A stretch of DNA of 64,000 nucleotides from an uncultured Ruminiclostridium sp. (GCA_902490005.1 CABUCM010000004.1:1-64000), one strand, 5' to 3'; numbered from the stretch's first letter, positions 38,867-47,573 are shown. Notes: generated by a model not told the origin, from the letters alone. Numbers and translations: made by a program.

Positions 38867-39613
38867 ATGGGAACAATCACAGTAATTACATCAGGAAAAG
38901 GCGGCGTGGGAAAATCCGTATTTACCGCCGGGCTGGGCTACGCCCTGGCCGGCAGGGGAAGGCGGGTTTTGCTTGTGGACTGCGACGCCGGCTTAAGAAG
39001 CCTGGACTTTATGCTGGGTATGGGAGAAAAGCTGGTGTTCGATCTGGCTGACCTGGTGAAAGGGAACTGCCGGCCCGCCGATGCGGTTTATGAAAGCCCG
39101 TCAAAAGGGCTTTACCTGCTTCCGGCGCCGCTGGAAACAGAGGATGTGATCAGTCCCAGGCTGATGAAGCCGTTGATCCAAGCGTTCGCCCCCTATTACG
39201 ACCATATTCTGATCGACTGCCCGGCGGGGTTTGGAAGAGGCTTCCGGGCCGCGTGCGCCCCGGCGGGAAGAGGTCTCGTTGTGGCGAATACGGATCCGGT
39301 TTGTATCCGAAACACCCAGAAGGCGGGAAAGCTGCTGAAGGAGGCGGGCATCCAGGAAACCCGCCTGGTAATCAGCCGGTTTTCGGAAAAAAGCTTCCGC
39401 AGGCTCAATTGCTTTGAGGATTTGGATCAAGTGATTGATGAAAGCGGGCTGCAGCTGCTGGGGATTATTCCCGAGGATTTGGCTGTGGTAGAGGCTGTCG
39501 TTCACGGAAAACCAATTCTGAACGCGAAAAACGCTCCCGCCGCGCAGGCGTTCGGCCGTGTGGCCGCCCGTTTTGAGGGGGAAAATGTTCCTTTACTCCA
39601 TTTCCATAATTAG
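38867..39613 (+). CDS. minD: MinD-like ATPase without MinC/MinE
   Basis: Deviant-Walker ATPase related to the septum-site regulator MinD. The 248-aa protein has the Walker A SGKGGVGKSVFTAGLG with signature Lys, switch I LVDCDAGLRSLDFMLGM and Walker B ILIDCPAGF. It ends at NVPLLHFHN, where MinD proteins continue with a basic amphipathic helix (membrane anchor); that helix is absent. minC and minE, its usual neighbours in clostridial mre clusters, are absent too. It has its own promoter. Another ParA-family role is possible. Confidence 0.82.
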   Translation: MGTITVITSGKGGVGKSVFTAGLGYALAGRGRRVLLVDCDAGLRSLDFMLGMGEKLVFDLADLVKGNCRPADAVYESPSKGLYLLPAPLETEDVISPRLMKPLIQAFAPYYDHILIDCPAGFGRGFRAACAPAGRGLVVANTDPVCIRNTQKAGKLLKEAGIQETRLVISRFSEKSFRRLNCFEDLDQVIDESGLQLLGIIPEDLAVVEAVVHGKPILNAKNAPAAQAFGRVAARFEGENVPLLHFHN

Positions 39614-39675
39614 TCATTCTCTTGCACTTAATAAAAACGATGAATCATTCTTATTTTTAGGAGGGAACTACTGAA

Positions 39676-40080
39676 ATGAATATAGCATTGATTTCCCATG
39701 ATGCGAAAAAAGAACTGATGGTGCAGTTTTGCATCGCTTATTGCGGCATTTTGAGCCGGCATAACCTTTCGGCCACCGGAACCACCGGTAAAATGGTCAG
39801 CGAGGCCACAGGGCTGACCATTCAAAAATTCTTGTCCGGCCCTCAGGGCGGCGACCAGCAGATCGCGGCGCGCATCGCCTGCAACGAAGTGGACTTGCTC
39901 CTGTTCTTCCGGGACCCCCTGGACCCCAAGCCCCACGAGCCCAACGATATCAATTTGCTGCGGCTTTGCGATATGCATAATATTCCGGTGGCAACCAACA
40001 TCGCCACCGCGGAAGTCCTGATCCACGGCCTGGAAAGAGGCGACCTGGATTGGAGAAATATTTTAAACCCCAGATATTAA
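39676..40080 (+). CDS. mgsA: Methylglyoxal synthase
   Basis: Converts dihydroxyacetone phosphate to methylglyoxal and phosphate, a glycolytic bypass. The 134-aa protein has SHDAKKELM, the phosphate-binding TGTTG, SGPQGGDQQIAARI and the catalytic Asp segment FFRDPLDPKPHEPND. GGAGG precedes the ATG. A position next to mreBCD-mrdA-min is common in clostridia. Confidence 0.97.
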   Translation: MNIALISHDAKKELMVQFCIAYCGILSRHNLSATGTTGKMVSEATGLTIQKFLSGPQGGDQQIAARIACNEVDLLLFFRDPLDPKPHEPNDINLLRLCDMHNIPVATNIATAEVLIHGLERGDLDWRNILNPRY

Positions 40081-40087
40081 CGCGGAA

Positions 40088-40383
40088 TTTCAGATAAACT
40101 GAAAAGCTTTGACCAGGAAGAGTATTTTCTTCGCTCGCCCAGAGAGAGCGCGCACGGCGGTATCGGCCGGGCTGAAAGCGCGCTTGCGACGGTACGTGGA
40201 AAAGAAGACGCCTGTTAGCTGATCCCGCGCCGAACGGCGAAGGGAATCCGGGCCGGCCCCCGTTATCAGGCCCCAAAAGCGGGCGCTTTGCGCCTGGAAT
40301 TAGGGTGGCACCACGAGGCGAAAGCCTTCGTCCCTATCCCCGCCGGAGTGGATTGGCGGAGATAGGGATGAAGGCTTTTTTCA
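40088..40383 (+). promoter_or_regulatory. T-box riboswitch, tRNA-Asp specific, for hisS-aspS
   Basis: Transcription attenuator read by uncharged tRNA. Stem I base: AGCT/CAGG (40105-40117) with CCTG/AGCT (40211-40220); inside it the loop-E pair AGTA (40121-40124) and GAA (40204-40206), then the specifier GAC (40207-40209, Asp) and a purine. AGAGAG marks the distal stem I. The T-box sequence is AGGGTGGCACCACGAGG (40302-40318), whose TGGC bulge (40306-40309) would pair with GCCA, matching a G73 discriminator as in tRNA-Asp, not the C73 of tRNA-His. The terminator stem (AAGCCTTCGTCCCTATC with its complement) ends in TTTTTT near 40383. Next genes: hisS and aspS. Confidence 0.92.
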
Positions 40384-40409
40384 TGGTGAACTGCAAACGC
40401 AGAGAATAA

Positions 40410-41208
40410 GCCTTCGTTTTCCCTAACATGGCAAACGCGGGCGGAAAAGGAAGCTGATTCCCCGCGGGGACAACACGCCCGCCTTGAGGGGTCGGGCCAT
40501 GCGCAAAATAAAATTAGAAGGCAAGCCTTTGTTTCCCTAAAGGTGGCAAACGCGGGCGGAAAAGGAAACCGGTTCCCTCAGGGACAACGCGCCCGCCTTG
40601 AGGGGTCGGGCCATGCGCAAAATAAAATTAGAAGGCAAGCCTTCGTTTTCCCTAAAGGTGGCAAACGCGGGCGGAAAAGGAAGCTGATTCCCCGCGGGGG
40701 CAACGTGCCCGCCTTGAGGGGTCGGGCCATGCGCAAAATAAAATTAGAAGGCAAGCCTTCGTTTTCCCTAAAGGTGGCAAACGCGGGCGGAAAAGGAAGC
40801 TGATTCCCCACGGGGACAACGCGCCCGCCTTGAGCGGTCGTGCCATGCGCAAAATAAAATTAGAAGGCAAGCCCTCGTTTCCCTAAAGGTGGCAAACGCG
40901 GGCGGAAAAGGAAGCTGATTCCCCACGGGGACAACGCGCCCGCCTTGAGCGGTCGTGCCATGCGCAAAATAAAATTAGAAGGCAAGCCCTCGTTTCCCTA
41001 AAGGTGGCAAACGCGGGCGGAAAAGGAAGCTGATTCCCCACGGGGACAACGCGCCCGCCTTGAGCGGTCGTGCCATGCGCAAAATAAAATTAGAAGGCAA
41101 GCCCTCGTTTCCCTAAAGGTGGCAAACGCGGGCGGAAAAGGAAGCTGATTCCCCACGGGGACAACGGGCCCGCCTTGAGCGGGCGCGCCATGCGCGAAAT
41201 AAAAAAGG
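40410..41208 (+). repeat. Tandem array of a 115-bp structured repeat in the hisS leader
   Basis: Units begin at 40431, 40546, 40661, 40777, 40892, 41007 and 41122, with a period of 115 (once 116); the last is partial and ends at the hisS ribosome-binding site. Each has an outer stem GCGGGCG/CGCCCGC around an inner CCCC/GGGG hairpin, then CCATGCGCAAAATAAAATTAGAAGGC. Units 4-6 are identical; units 1-3 form a second variant. The period is not a multiple of three, so open frames crossing it are chance. The region lies downstream of the T-box terminator, so it is transcribed only upon read-through. Confidence 0.95.
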
Positions 41209-41216
41209 AGGAAGTT

Positions 41217-42518
41217 ATGGGATTGTTGACAAAGGGGCCCAGAGGGACCCAGGATGTATTGCCAAAGGAAAGCTATCAGTGGCAGGTGGTGGAGGATGTG
41301 ATGCGCCGGGTTTGCAGCGCATATGGATTTAAGGAGATCCGCACCCCTGTGTTTGAGCATACGGAGCTGTTCCAGCGGTCGGTGGGAGAAACCACCGACG
41401 TGGTGCAGAAGGAGATGTATACGTTCCAGGATAAGGGCGGTAGGTCCATCACTCTGCGGCCGGAGGGCACCGCCGGGGCGGTGCGGGCTATGGTGGAGCA
41501 CGGATTATATAACGACGCCCTGCCCATTAAGGCGTATTATTTCACTTCCTGCTACCGCTATGAAAAGCCTCAGGCGGGCCGGCTGAGAGAATTCCACCAG
41601 TTCGGCGTGGAGGTGTTCGGCGCGGGCGCTCCTTCCGCGGACGCCGAGGTGATCTGCCTGGCGAAATCCGTGTTTGACCTGCTGGGGGTTCGGGATTTGT
41701 CCCTGGAGATCAACTCCATCGGCTGCCCCGAATGCCGGGCCAAGTACCACAAGGCCCTGCGGGAATATTTCCAGGGCTACAAAGACCAGCTTTGCGACAC
41801 CTGCCAGGGCAGGCTGGAGCGGAATCCCATGCGGATTTTGGACTGCAAAAGCCCGGTGTGCTCTAAAATCGCCGAGGGCGCCCCGGTGATGCTGGATTAT
41901 TTGTGCGACGACTGCAAGACCCACTTTGAGGGGGTCAAGGGATGTCTGGATACCATGGAGATCGCCTATACGGTGAACCCTACCATCGTCCGGGGCCTGG
42001 ATTATTATACAAAGACCGTTTTTGAATTTGTTTCCACCGGCATCGGCGCCCAGGGCACCGTGTGCGGCGGCGGCCGGTACGACGGTCTGGTGGAGGAAAT
42101 GGGCGGGCCGTCGATGCCCTCGCTGGGCTTCGGCCTGGGGCTGGAGCGGCTTATGCTGGTGCTTGCCCAGCCGGACAGCGCGTTGGCGGGGGTGGCCCCC
42201 CCTACCTGCGATTTGTATGTGGCCTCCTTGGGAGAAAACGCCAAGGCCCATGCGTTCCGCCTGGCGGAGCTGGTGAGGACCACCTCCCTGAACGCGGAAT
42301 GCGACCTGGTGGGCAGAAGCCTGAAAGCCCAGATGAAATACGCCGATAAGCTGGGGGCCAAGTTCAGCCTGGTGCTGGGGGACAGCGAGCTGGAGGAGAA
42401 AAAGGCAAAGGTGAAAAACATGGCTACCGGCGAGCAAAAAGAAATCTCCCTGGGAGAAGCCTTCGTGGATGAATTTACCCAGATCTATTTTGAGGCTCAG
42501 GACAGCCTGAAGCTGTAA
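41217..42518 (+). CDS. hisS: Histidyl-tRNA synthetase
   Basis: Charges tRNA-His. The 433-aa class II enzyme has KGPRGTQDVLP, motif 2 TLRPEGTAGAVRA, the HisA motif RGLDYYTKTVFEF and motif 3 GFGLGLERLMLVL, with a C-terminal anticodon-binding domain (about 325-420). The ATG at 41217 follows AAAGGAGG; a longer frame beginning at 41175 runs into repeat unit 7 and is rejected. It is expressed from the T-box leader together with aspS. Confidence 0.97.
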   Translation: MGLLTKGPRGTQDVLPKESYQWQVVEDVMRRVCSAYGFKEIRTPVFEHTELFQRSVGETTDVVQKEMYTFQDKGGRSITLRPEGTAGAVRAMVEHGLYNDALPIKAYYFTSCYRYEKPQAGRLREFHQFGVEVFGAGAPSADAEVICLAKSVFDLLGVRDLSLEINSIGCPECRAKYHKALREYFQGYKDQLCDTCQGRLERNPMRILDCKSPVCSKIAEGAPVMLDYLCDDCKTHFEGVKGCLDTMEIAYTVNPTIVRGLDYYTKTVFEFVSTGIGAQGTVCGGGRYDGLVEEMGGPSMPSLGFGLGLERLMLVLAQPDSALAGVAPPTCDLYVASLGENAKAHAFRLAELVRTTSLNAECDLVGRSLKAQMKYADKLGAKFSLVLGDSELEEKKAKVKNMATGEQKEISLGEAFVDEFTQIYFEAQDSLKL

Positions 42519-42687
42519 CAGGGCTTAGAGGATATTTGGCCCGCCGCGGCCCAAAGGGAAACCGCTTTTGCGTCGGCGGGGGTGTTTTGGGGTCTCGCGG
42601 GGCCGGAGACGGCGCCTGGATTATTTGCCCGCCGGAAAAAGAACGGCTGGAATGACAACGATTGGAAGAACGGAAGGAAGAAATGAA

Positions 42688-44484
42688 ATGGCAGAAGTGA
42701 TGACAGGACTGAAAAGAACCCATTACTGCGGGGAGCCGCGGCTTTCCGATGTGGGAAAAGAAGTGGTGGTCTGCGGCTGGGCCCAGCGGCAGCGGGATTT
42801 GGGACAGCTGATCTTTATCGATCTGCGGGACCGCTCCGGCATCGTTCAGCTGGCCTTTGACGACCACACGGACAAGGAGATTTTCGATAAGGCATTCGGC
42901 GTCCGGGCGGAATTCGTCCTGGCGGCCAAAGGCGTGGTGCGGGAGCGATCCAGCAAGAATATGGAAATCCCCACCGGCGAAATCGAAATCCAGGTTAACG
43001 AGCTGAGGGTGCTTTCCAAAAGTGAGACCCCGCCTTTTGAAATCACCGCGGACAGCAAGGTCAAGGAAGAACTGCGGCTGAAATACCGCTATTTGGACCT
43101 GCGGCGGCCCGACGTGCAGGATAAGATCATCGCCCGGCACAAGATTGTGAAAATCTGCCGTGATTACTTTGATAAAAACGGGTTCGTCGAGGTGGAAACC
43201 CCAATCCTAATTAAATCCACCCCCGAGGGGGCCAGGGACTATTTGGTGCCCAGCCGGGTGTTCCCCGGCAGCTTTTTCGCCCTGCCCCAGTCCCCCCAGC
43301 TGTATAAGCAGATGACCATGCTGGCGGGCTTCGACCGGTACCTGCAGATCGCCCGGTGCTTCCGGGATGAGGACCTGCGGGCCGACCGGCAGCCGGAATT
43401 TACCCAAATCGACCTGGAAATGTCCTTTATCGACGAGGACGATATTATGTCCATGGCGGAAGGCTTTATGAAAACCGTTTATAAGGAAGTGCTGGATGTG
43501 GAGATCCCCACCCCCTTCCCGCGGATGCCCTACGCCGAGGGCATGGAGCGGTTCGGCTCCGATAAGCCGGACCTGCGGTTCGGGTACGAGCTGAAAGACC
43601 TGACGGATGTCCTGAAAAACACCGAGTTCCGGGTGTTCGCCGGGGCCATTGCCGCCGGCGGCTGCGTACGGGGTATTAACGTCAAGGGCGGCGCCGCCTA
43701 TACCAGAAAAGAAATCGACAAGCTGGCGGAGTGGGTAAAGTCCTACGGCGCCAAGGGCCTGGCCTGGACTAAGCTGAACCCGGACGGGACCTCCAGTTCC
43801 TCTTATGAAAAATTCCTGAAGGAGGAGGAAGCCGCCGGGGTGCGGTCCGCCTTGGAAGCGGAGAACGGCGACCTGCTGTTCATCGTGGCCAGCGACAAGG
43901 GCCAGGTGGTGTTCGATACCCTGGGGGCCCTGCGGTGCGAGTGCGCCAAGCGCATGGGCGCTATCGACGAAAGCAAGCCCAGCCTTCTGTGGATCACCGA
44001 CTTCCCACTGTTTGAATATGACGAGGAAGAAAACCGGTATGTGGCCAAGCACCATCCCTTTACCCACCCCAACGACGAGGATTTGGGCCAATTGGAAACC
44101 AACCCCGGCGCTGTCCGCGCCCGGGCCTACGATATGGTGTTAAACGGCAACGAGGTGGGCGGCGGCTCCATCCGGATCAACGACCCGGAGCTGCAGCGGC
44201 GGATGTTCAAGGCCCTGGGCTTTACCCGGGAGGAAGCCCAGGAGCGGTTCGGCTTTTTGATCGACGCGTTCCGCTACGGCGCGCCGCCCCACGGCGGCAT
44301 GGCCTTCGGGCTGGATCGTTTGGTGATGCTGATGCTGGGCTGCGACAGCATCCGGGATGTGATCGCTTATCCCAAGGTGGCAAATTCCAGTGAACTAATG
44401 ACGGCTTCTCCGGCGCCGGTGGACCAAAAGCAGCTGGATGAGCTGGGCGTTTCTATCAATATAGAGGAGGAACCAAGAGAATGA
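42688..44484 (+). CDS. aspS: Aspartyl-tRNA synthetase
   Basis: Charges tRNA-Asp. The 598-aa bacterial-type enzyme has the OB-fold anticodon domain (VVVCGWAQRQRDLG), motif 2 RCFRDEDLRADRQPEFTQID, an inserted GAD domain (about 290-420) and motif 3 GAPPHGGMAFGLDRLVMLMLG. The chosen ATG (42688) follows GGAAGG; ATG 42700 is possible, and upstream in-frame starts are not supported. The aspS stop overlaps the galM start (ATGA). The 169-bp gap after hisS shows no promoter. Confidence 0.96.
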   Translation: MAEVMTGLKRTHYCGEPRLSDVGKEVVVCGWAQRQRDLGQLIFIDLRDRSGIVQLAFDDHTDKEIFDKAFGVRAEFVLAAKGVVRERSSKNMEIPTGEIEIQVNELRVLSKSETPPFEITADSKVKEELRLKYRYLDLRRPDVQDKIIARHKIVKICRDYFDKNGFVEVETPILIKSTPEGARDYLVPSRVFPGSFFALPQSPQLYKQMTMLAGFDRYLQIARCFRDEDLRADRQPEFTQIDLEMSFIDEDDIMSMAEGFMKTVYKEVLDVEIPTPFPRMPYAEGMERFGSDKPDLRFGYELKDLTDVLKNTEFRVFAGAIAAGGCVRGINVKGGAAYTRKEIDKLAEWVKSYGAKGLAWTKLNPDGTSSSSYEKFLKEEEAAGVRSALEAENGDLLFIVASDKGQVVFDTLGALRCECAKRMGAIDESKPSLLWITDFPLFEYDEEENRYVAKHHPFTHPNDEDLGQLETNPGAVRARAYDMVLNGNEVGGGSIRINDPELQRRMFKALGFTREEAQERFGFLIDAFRYGAPPHGGMAFGLDRLVMLMLGCDSIRDVIAYPKVANSSELMTASPAPVDQKQLDELGVSINIEEEPRE

Positions 44485-45521
44485 TTACGAAAAAAGAAGC
44501 GGGAAAAGTACAGGGCTCCGTGGTTTACCAATACACCATGGAAAACGCCAACGGCCTGAAAATATCCTTTTATACTTACGGCGGCGTGGTTCAGTCTCTG
44601 CTGGTGAAGGACCGGCAGGGGATTCCGCGGGATGTGCAGTTTGGGTATGACGACCTGGACGGCTACCTGAAAACCCCGGGCTGCTACGGCGCGGCGGTGG
44701 GCCGCTACGCCAACAGGATCGGCGGAGGGAAATTTACCATCGACGGCAGGGAGTACCATCTCACCATCAATGAAAACGGCAATACCCTTCACGGCGGCGA
44801 CGGCTTTACCTTCCGCAACTGGCAGGGGGTCAGGGAAGACGATGGCGAGGAGCCCTCGGTGACCCTGCGGCTGGAAAGCCCAGACGGGGATAACGGTTTC
44901 CCGGGAAATTTAACCATGGATATGACCTACACCCTCACCAAGGACAACGGGTGGAAAATTGAATACCGGGGCACTACCGACCAGAAGTGCCCGGTGAATA
45001 TGACCAACCATTCCTTCTTCAATCTTTCCGGCGACGGGGAAACGGCTTTGGACCATATCCTTTGGATTGACGCGGATTACTTTACCGCCGCCAATGAAGC
45101 ACTGCTGCCTACCGGCGAGCTGGCCCCGGTGAAGGGCACGCCCTTCGACTTTACCTCCCCCAAGGCGGTGGGCCGGGATATCGGGGCGGATGTGCCGTTT
45201 TTAAAGGATAACAACGGCTACGACCTGAATTACGTCATCAACGGCTGGGACGGCGCCACAAAGCGGATCGCCTCCCTGTCCTCCCCAAAAACCGGCATTC
45301 AGATGGATGTTTATACGGATAAGCCTGGGGTGCAGCTTTACACCGCCAACCAGGACGGTCCCGCCCCGGGGAAAGGCGGCAAGCACTATCCCGCCCACGG
45401 CGGCGTGTGCCTGGAAACCCAGCTGTTCCCAGATTCTCCCAACCACCCGGAATTTCCCGGCGGAATCACCAGCCCCGGCGAGATGTATCATTACACCACG
45501 GAATACCGGTTCCATCTGTAA
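44481..45521 (+). CDS. galM: Aldose 1-epimerase (mutarotase)
   Basis: Interconverts alpha and beta anomers of glucose/galactose. The 346-aa protein has GRYANRIGGGKF, the first catalytic His in TLHGGDGF, the second in NMTNHSFFNLSG and the catalytic Glu in GVCLETQLFPDS. Translation is coupled to aspS by a 4-bp overlap, an odd functional pairing that places a sugar enzyme under the Asp T-box. The coding sequence contains GTTTCCCGGGAAAT (44896-44909), one base off the B. subtilis Noc-binding palindrome. Confidence 0.93.
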   Translation: MITKKEAGKVQGSVVYQYTMENANGLKISFYTYGGVVQSLLVKDRQGIPRDVQFGYDDLDGYLKTPGCYGAAVGRYANRIGGGKFTIDGREYHLTINENGNTLHGGDGFTFRNWQGVREDDGEEPSVTLRLESPDGDNGFPGNLTMDMTYTLTKDNGWKIEYRGTTDQKCPVNMTNHSFFNLSGDGETALDHILWIDADYFTAANEALLPTGELAPVKGTPFDFTSPKAVGRDIGADVPFLKDNNGYDLNYVINGWDGATKRIASLSSPKTGIQMDVYTDKPGVQLYTANQDGPAPGKGGKHYPAHGGVCLETQLFPDSPNHPEFPGGITSPGEMYHYTTEYRFHL

Positions 45522-45543
45522 GCCGGCGTTCTTTCACGAAAAA

Positions 45544-45573
45544 GGCGGAAAATCCTCGGATTTTCCGCCTTTT
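45544..45573 (+). terminator. Terminator of the hisS-aspS-galM unit
   Basis: Stem GGCGGAAAATCC / GGATTTTCCGCC with a TC loop followed by TTTT. Confidence 0.85.
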
Positions 45574-45700
45574 AGAGTATAATACATCTATGTTTATACT
45601 ATTTGTATTGAAACCAAAGACAAAAAAGCCTTTTTTTCCTTTTTTTGAAGAAACAAAGCTGGCCCAGGTAAAAAATTTTTTTCCGGGAGCTGTCCCGCCC

Positions 45701-45729
45701 TTGACAAGTAAAATTTCCCGTGATAGGAT
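45701..45729 (+). promoter_or_regulatory. Promoter of the MATE gene
   Basis: TTGACA (45701-45706), 17-bp spacer, TAGGAT (45724-45729). The rest of the 316-bp gap holds the galM terminator and a T/A-rich stretch without recognisable features. Confidence 0.75.
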
Positions 45730-45837
45730 AGTGGGACCATAGGAACAAAAGGAAAAAGAAGGCGGGCGCTGGATGGCTTTCCCCAGGAAGGCCACAGGCG
45801 CTTTTCCTGTTATTTTCCCTGAAAGGAGGCGTGTTCC

Positions 45838-47184
45838 ATGAGAAAAAACCAAGGGGTTTTCCGTCAGTTCGCAAAGTATGTTTCCCTGAATGTGCTGAGC
45901 ATGGTGGGGCTTTCCTGCTATATCCTGGCGGATACCTATTTTATTTCCGCCGGGGTGGGAAGCGACGGCATTGCCGCTTTGAATCTGGTGCTGCCGGCCT
46001 ACAGCCTGCTCAACGGCCTGGGATTGATGGTGGGGATGGGAGGCGCCACCCGTTACGCCATTCTGCGGGGCGAGGGCCGGCGGGCGGAGGCCAACCGGGT
46101 TTTCACCCACGCCGGGGCGCTGGCGGCGGTCCTGGGGATTGTGTTCACCGGGGCCGGCCTGCTGTTTTCCTGGCAGATCGCCGGGGCGCTGGGGGCCTCG
46201 GGACAGGTGCAGGAGCTTGCAAGCGTTTATCTGCGGACCCTGCTCACCTTTTCCCTGCTGTTTTTGGGCAATAACCTTTTGGTCTGCTTTGTCCGCAACG
46301 ACGGGCAGCCCAACCTGGCCATGGCGGCTATGCTGGTGGGATGCCTGAGCAACGTGGTGCTGGATTATCTTTTCATCTTCCCCCTGGGCATGGGGATGTT
46401 CGGCGCGGCTTTGGCTACCTGCGTGGCGCCCTGTATCGGTATCTTAATTTCCGCTACCCATTTTCTCAGAAGGAAAAACAAGTTCCGGCTTGTCCGGTGC
46501 GCGCCCAGCGGAAAATTAGCCAGGGGGATTCTCTCCCTAGGGGTTTCATCCTTTATTACAGAGGTTTCCTCCGGCGTGGTGATGCTGATTTTCAACCAAA
46601 TCATCCTTTCCCTGGCCGGGAACGTCGGGGTGGCGGCCTACGGGATCATCGCCAACCTGGCGCTGATCGTGGTGTCTATTTTTACCGGTGTGGCACAGGG
46701 GATCCAGCCCATTGTCAGCGTGAATTTCGGCAGCGGGCAGATGGGGAATGTAAAAAAGATATTCCATTACGGCCTGGTGACGGCGGCAGCCTTCGGTGCG
46801 CTGTTTTTGGCGGCGGGCTGGCTTTTGCCCGGGCCTATTGTGGGAATCTTCAACCACGAAAACAACCTGGAGATGGCGCGGCTGGCCAGCCAGGGCCTGC
46901 CACTGTATTTTCTGGCTTTCCCCCTGATGGGGATCAACATCGTGGCCTCCTCTTACCTGGCCTCCCTCTCTAAAGCGGCGCCGTCCTTTCTCCTGTCCGT
47001 CCTAAGAGGCGCCGTGGCGGTGATCCCGGCGGTGCTGCTGCTGTCCTCGCTTTTCGGGACCGAGGGCGTGTGGCTGGCGGTGCCCTGCGCCGAGGCCGCC
47101 ACGTTCCTGGTTTTGCTGGGGCTGGCCCCGTTCTGCTTCCGCCATGGGCCGGACCGCGGCGCCCGGACGGAGGACCGGCGGTAA
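45838..47184 (+). CDS. MATE-family multidrug/cation exporter
   Basis: Membrane transporter of 448 aa with about 12 hydrophobic segments arranged as two similar halves. The second half opens with GVSSFITEVSSGVVMLIFNQIILS and contains GVAQGIQPIVSVNFGSGQMG, a MATE hallmark. Such proteins export drugs or metabolites in exchange for H+ or Na+. The GAAAGGAGG site precedes the ATG. The substrate is not predictable. Its only neighbour on this strand is beyond the spoIIID gene. Confidence 0.92.
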   Translation: MRKNQGVFRQFAKYVSLNVLSMVGLSCYILADTYFISAGVGSDGIAALNLVLPAYSLLNGLGLMVGMGGATRYAILRGEGRRAEANRVFTHAGALAAVLGIVFTGAGLLFSWQIAGALGASGQVQELASVYLRTLLTFSLLFLGNNLLVCFVRNDGQPNLAMAAMLVGCLSNVVLDYLFIFPLGMGMFGAALATCVAPCIGILISATHFLRRKNKFRLVRCAPSGKLARGILSLGVSSFITEVSSGVVMLIFNQIILSLAGNVGVAAYGIIANLALIVVSIFTGVAQGIQPIVSVNFGSGQMGNVKKIFHYGLVTAAAFGALFLAAGWLLPGPIVGIFNHENNLEMARLASQGLPLYFLAFPLMGINIVASSYLASLSKAAPSFLLSVLRGAVAVIPAVLLLSSLFGTEGVWLAVPCAEAATFLVLLGLAPFCFRHGPDRGARTEDRR

Positions 47185-47207
47185 AGGCTGGGCTTGTCCC
47201 GGCGGCG

Positions 47208-47249
47208 GAAAAAAGCCTCTAGGGCCCCGGGAAGGGCTAGAGGCTTTTT
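47208..47249. terminator. Bidirectional terminator between MATE gene and spoIIID
   Basis: Stem AAAAAGCCTCTAG / CTAGAGGCTTTTT with a GC-rich loop. A/T tails on both sides suit the two convergent genes. Confidence 0.85.
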
Positions 47250-47273
47250 GCTTTTCCAACCGCCGCCGGCGGC

Positions 47274-47540
47274 TTACTTTTTGGCGGTCAGGCGCTCCGC
47301 CGAGTACTTCTGCTTGGTAGCCAGCCCGCCGCGGATATGGCGCTGGGCCTTGTTAATCTCCAGCACGGTTTTTACTCTTTTATATAATTGCGGGTCCACA
47401 TATTTTAAACGCTCTGCAACGTCCTTATGTACGGTGCTTTTGCTGACGCCGAATTTTTTCGCGGCCTTGCGCACGGTGGCTTTGCTTTCAATAATATATT
47501 CCCCTAGTTCGATGGCTCTTTCCTCAACAATGCCTTTCAC
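47274..47540 (-). CDS. spoIIID: Sporulation transcription regulator SpoIIID
   Basis: Mother-cell DNA-binding regulator acting after sigma-E. The 88-aa protein begins MKGIVEERAIELGEYIIESKATVRKAAK and has the HTH FGVSKSTVHKDVAERL, then DPQLYKRVKTVLEINKAQRHIRGG with a basic C-terminus; this is full-length SpoIIID. The start is GTG at 47540 after AGGGAGGG. A sigma-E-like promoter lies just upstream. It shows that the organism belongs to a spore-forming lineage. Confidence 0.95.
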   Translation of the reverse strand: MKGIVEERAIELGEYIIESKATVRKAAKKFGVSKSTVHKDVAERLKYVDPQLYKRVKTVLEINKAQRHIRGGLATKQKYSAERLTAKK

Positions 47541-47573
47541 CCTGTACCCTCCCTTTATGAATACGTTTGGTAA

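Noticed and set aside
40410..41208. CRISPR array or coding repeat protein
   Set aside because: The units are contiguous 115-bp copies without unique spacers, and the period is not divisible by three, so frames change from one unit to the next.
41175..41216. Longer hisS start
   Set aside because: It would extend into the last repeat unit; ATG 41217 has AAAGGAGG and the usual N-terminus.
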